Origin: Calditrichales bacterium MX18-03
GTDB lineage: Bacteria > Bacillota > Clostridia > Lutisporales > Lutisporaceae
Assembly (NCBI GenBank): GCA_021083345.1
Contig: JAJGRE010000003.1
Location: 372,001-436,000, forward strand
Direction of reading: 5' to 3'
DNA: 64,000 nucleotides
Under the pieces are notes generated by a model. The model had not been told where the DNA came from. It ran no database searches and worked only from the letters and a program-made list of their open reading frames with translations. How positions within the stretch are numbered: position 1 is the first letter of the stretch; every line of letters begins with the position of its first letter. Positions 61,788 to 64,000 of this stretch are shown here, piece after piece. The position numbers and the translations under genes were made by a program.

Positions 61788-63224
61788 TTAATTCATGTCG
61801 ATGGCTTTCAGAATTTCAGCCATGGTGTACACGTAATTTGCTTTCAAATGGTTTGTCTTTTCACTCTCAACTGTCCGATGATAGGCTATCCGCTTTCTGT
61901 TGATCAGATGCAGCGGCGATACGTTATCCGATGTAATACTGCCGCCCCACGTTCCGCATCCTAGTGTCAGGGCAGGTGCAAGCCCGGTTGTATACCCGAT
62001 TGCACCCTGGGAAGAAGGTGTGTTTACCAAGATACGGAACACAGGTTTTTTAAGGCCGAATTCCCGGATGATGGCATCGTTGTTTGAGTGTATGACCATG
62101 GTATGGCCAAGACCGCCGTAGTTCAACAGTTCTATGCAGCGCTTGCAGCCGGCCTCCCAATCATTTACCACATAAAAGGACAGTACCGGACACAGCTTTT
62201 CTGCTGATAAGGGGTATTCCCTGCCGACGCCTTTCAGGGCTGCGCAAATGACTCTGGTCCCTTCAGGAATCTTTATGCCCGCCAGCTCAGCAATGGTCTT
62301 CGGCGATTGGCCTACCACCTTGGGGTTTACCCCGCCGCCTGGCTGAATGACGGTTTTTTCCAAAGCCTCCTGATCTGCGCCCGTTACAAAATGGCCTCCC
62401 TGTCTAACGACCTCCGCTATGACTTTCTCTGCTATGGCCGTTTCAGCGATGATGGCCTGTTCCGATGCACAGATGGTGCCGTTATCAAAAGTCTTGCTCT
62501 TGAATATTTTGTCTACTGCGTCGGCAATATCGGCCGACCGTTCGATGAATGCCGGTACGTTGCCGGGTCCCACTCCGTAGGCCGGCGTCCCGGAGCTATA
62601 TGCTGCCTTAACCATGGCGCTGCCGCCCGTAGCCAGTATAATGGAAGCCTTAGGGTGCTGCATCAGTGCGTCTGTCGCTTCCTTGGTGCATTGTGTCATG
62701 CACTTGATGATGCCCTTGGGTGCACCCGCTGATACAGCCGCCTCTTCCATGATGCGTGCCGCTTCGATGCAGCATTTTACCGATCTGGGGTGAGGAGAGA
62801 TAACGATTGCATTTCTTGATTTGATGGAGATGATGGCTTTGTACAGAACCGTCGACGTCGGGTTAGTGGTGGGGATCAATCCGACCACAACACCCATGGG
62901 TGCAGCGATTTCAATGACGCCTTTCTCCTGATCCTCAGCGATGATTCCGGCTGTTTTCATGTCTTTTATATAGTCATAAAGATTCCTGGTAGCAAAAACA
63001 TTTTTTACGATCTTGTCTTCAACAACGCCGATTCTGGATTCTTCAACCGCCATGCGTGCAAGCTTGCCGGCATTTTCATAGCCCGCGTCCACCATGGCTT
63101 TGACGATCCTGTCGATTCTGCACTGATCCAGTTCACCAAGCAGCTTCTGGCTTTCGAAAGCTTCATCCATCAACGCATTGGCTTCTCTCAATGACTTTTC
63201 TATGTTATCCATTTCATTGGCCAT
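61788..63224 (-). CDS. CoA-acylating aldehyde dehydrogenase of the BMC (PduP/EutE-like)
   Basis: 478-residue enzyme converting an aldehyde, CoA and NAD to acyl-CoA and NADH. The catalytic Cys is in FDNGTICASEQAII, and GLIPTTNPTSTVLYKAI and LATGGSAMVKAAYSSG are typical of the CoA-acylating group. The N-terminus (MDNIEKSLREANALMDEAF) or the C-terminal YVYTMAEILKAIDMN could target it to the shell. Linked to DeoC, the natural substrate is probably acetaldehyde. It lies 17 bases before the first shell gene in transcription order. Confidence 0.92.
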   Translation of the reverse strand: MANEMDNIEKSLREANALMDEAFESQKLLGELDQCRIDRIVKAMVDAGYENAGKLARMAVEESRIGVVEDKIVKNVFATRNLYDYIKDMKTAGIIAEDQEKGVIEIAAPMGVVVGLIPTTNPTSTVLYKAIISIKSRNAIVISPHPRSVKCCIEAARIMEEAAVSAGAPKGIIKCMTQCTKEATDALMQHPKASIILATGGSAMVKAAYSSGTPAYGVGPGNVPAFIERSADIADAVDKIFKSKTFDNGTICASEQAIIAETAIAEKVIAEVVRQGGHFVTGADQEALEKTVIQPGGGVNPKVVGQSPKTIAELAGIKIPEGTRVICAALKGVGREYPLSAEKLCPVLSFYVVNDWEAGCKRCIELLNYGGLGHTMVIHSNNDAIIREFGLKKPVFRILVNTPSSQGAIGYTTGLAPALTLGCGTWGGSITSDNVSPLHLINRKRIAYHRTVESEKTNHLKANYVYTMAEILKAIDMN

Positions 63225-63259
63225 CTTTTTTCACATCCCTTTTTGCTGCCGATCCGCCA

Positions 63260-64000
63260 TCAATAGTTGTCCTTTACCAGATGTGCATTGCCGGTGGGGC
63301 AGCCTTGTTTGCAGTTGCCGCAATTGACGCAGCTTGATTCTTCCGGCTTCTTGCCTGTCTGTATCAGCATTCCCTTGCTGGTGCCAAGCCTTGTAGCCCC
63401 TGCCCGGATCAGGTTCAATGCAATTTCCCTGTCATTGACGCCGGTTGAAGCCTTAACGCCCATTTGCGGTCCCACAGTCTTTCTCATCAGAGCGATATCC
63501 TCGACGGTAGCACCGCCTGTGCTCATACCTGTTGAGGTCTTGACAAAATCTGCTCCGGCATTCTTCGCCAGCAGACAGACCTTCATTTTTTCTTCATCGG
63601 TCAGCAGGCAAGTCTCTATGATGACCTTTACAAGGGCCTGCCCCCCGGCTGCGTCCACCACAGCTTTGATATCCTTGGATATCAGGTCGTAGTCTCCATC
63701 CTTCAATGCACCGATGTTGATAACCATATCCACTTCCTGTGCACCGTTGGCAATGGCATCCCTGGTCTCAGCCGCTTTAACGAAAGTTGTATTGGCTCCC
63801 AGAGGAAATCCGATAACGGTACAGACCTTGACATCTGTTCCTTTCAGCAGGCCGGCTGCCAGTTTGACATGGGTCGGATTGACACATACCGATGCAAAAC
63901 CCCATTCAGCTGCCTCCTTGCAGAATTTCTCAATGGTCTTCCGGGTGGTCTCCGGTTTCAGAACCGTATGATCCACAGTTTTTGCCAGATTGTTTATGTC
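63260..64000 (-). CDS. deoC: Deoxyribose-phosphate aldolase with ferredoxin-like C-terminal tail (5' end missing)
   Basis: 246 residues are visible; the frame runs off the right edge (it reads [17 protein letters not shown], so only a few residues are lost). It cleaves 2-deoxyribose 5-phosphate to glyceraldehyde 3-phosphate and acetaldehyde. Catalytic residues are present: Asp in [10 protein letters not shown], Schiff-base Lys in [10 protein letters not shown], second Lys in [11 protein letters not shown]. After the barrel a tail reads [16 protein letters not shown], a CX2CX2CX3CP motif that binds a [4Fe-4S] cluster in ferredoxins. That is unusual for DeoC. Confidence 0.93.
   Translation of the reverse strand, partial: DINNLAKTVDHTVLKPETTRKTIEKFCKEAAEWGFASVCVNPTHVKLAAGLLKGTDVKVCTVIGFPLGANTTFVKAAETRDAIANGAQEVDMVINIGALKDGDYDLISKDIKAVVDAAGGQALVKVIIETCLLTDEEKMKVCLLAKNAGADFVKTSTGMSTGGATVEDIALMRKTVGPQMGVKASTGVNDREIALNLIRAGATRLGTSKGMLIQTGKKPEESSCVNCGNCKQGCPTGNAHLVKDNY

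Noticed and set aside
1-64000. CRISPR arrays, tRNA or rRNA genes, insertion sequences
   Set aside because: No regularly spaced repeats, cloverleaf-like sequences, rRNA motifs or transposase frames were recognised when reading the gaps.

Overview
The window looks like part of a chromosome from an anaerobic, Gram-positive clostridial bacterium that carries the Wood-Ljungdahl pathway. This rests on a carbonyl-branch cluster (acsC start, acsB, cooS, cooC, cooT), strong AGGAGG-type ribosome binding sites, YesM/YesN two-component regulators, lipoprotein-type solute-binding proteins and a bacterial microcompartment (BMC) locus. No rRNA, tRNA, CRISPR array, transposase or phage gene was found. Nearly every gene is on the minus strand. 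The exceptions are an amidohydrolase, a TetR regulator and an AraC regulator.

Region 1 (1-9842, read right to left) makes and matures CO dehydrogenase/acetyl-CoA synthase. A promoter and a structured leader precede cbiM(N)-cbiQ-cbiO (cobalt or nickel ECF importer), a DUF3842 protein and cooT. A terminator follows, then DUF3786-cooC, a hairpin-rich gap, cooS, acsB, a 53-residue protein I do not recognise, and the start of acsC. Region 2 (9839-20755) holds a decayed histidine kinase, an intact kinase with a solute-binding sensor, an amidohydrolase, a DUF2148 ferredoxin-like protein and an exported FMN-binding-like protein. It ends with a quaternary-amine module: a non-pyrrolysine MttB-family methyltransferase, two BCCT transporters and a divergent TetR regulator with a clear operator.

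Region 3 (20773-31241) is a ribose-type ABC importer with a PfkB kinase, a rhamnose-mutarotase-like protein and a UroD-superfamily protein. It is preceded by a YesMN pair with its own solute-binding protein. Region 4 (31413-39988) has a remnant of a duplicated dehydrogenase gene, then a branched-chain-amino-acid-type ABC importer whose binding-protein gene carries an in-frame TAG. Co-directional with the importer are a second UroD-superfamily protein, a short-chain dehydrogenase and an orphan fumarate-reductase-like flavoprotein. LacI and AraC regulators flank an Old Yellow Enzyme homologue at 40094-43433.

Region 5 (43504-64000) is a two-operon catabolic regulon. One operon (55875 down to 43504) encodes a sugar ABC importer, iron alcohol dehydrogenase, isomerase, 2-hydroxyacid dehydrogenase, FGGY kinase, class II aldolase, HPr-like protein, DeoC-like aldolase, cupin and dehydrogenase. 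The other (64000 down to 57252) encodes DeoC with a ferredoxin-like tail, CoA-acylating aldehyde dehydrogenase, three hexameric BMC shell proteins with different pore loops, PduL, a small BMC-type protein, an FGGY kinase and a dehydrogenase. A SorC-family regulator sits between them, and the same TGACATTTGTCA dyad lies at its own promoter and at the importer promoter. The inferred logic is import, phosphorylation and oxidation or isomerisation of a sugar or polyol. Aldol cleavage by DeoC would then give acetaldehyde inside a compartment, where it becomes acetyl-CoA and acetyl phosphate. The substrate cannot be read from the sequence.
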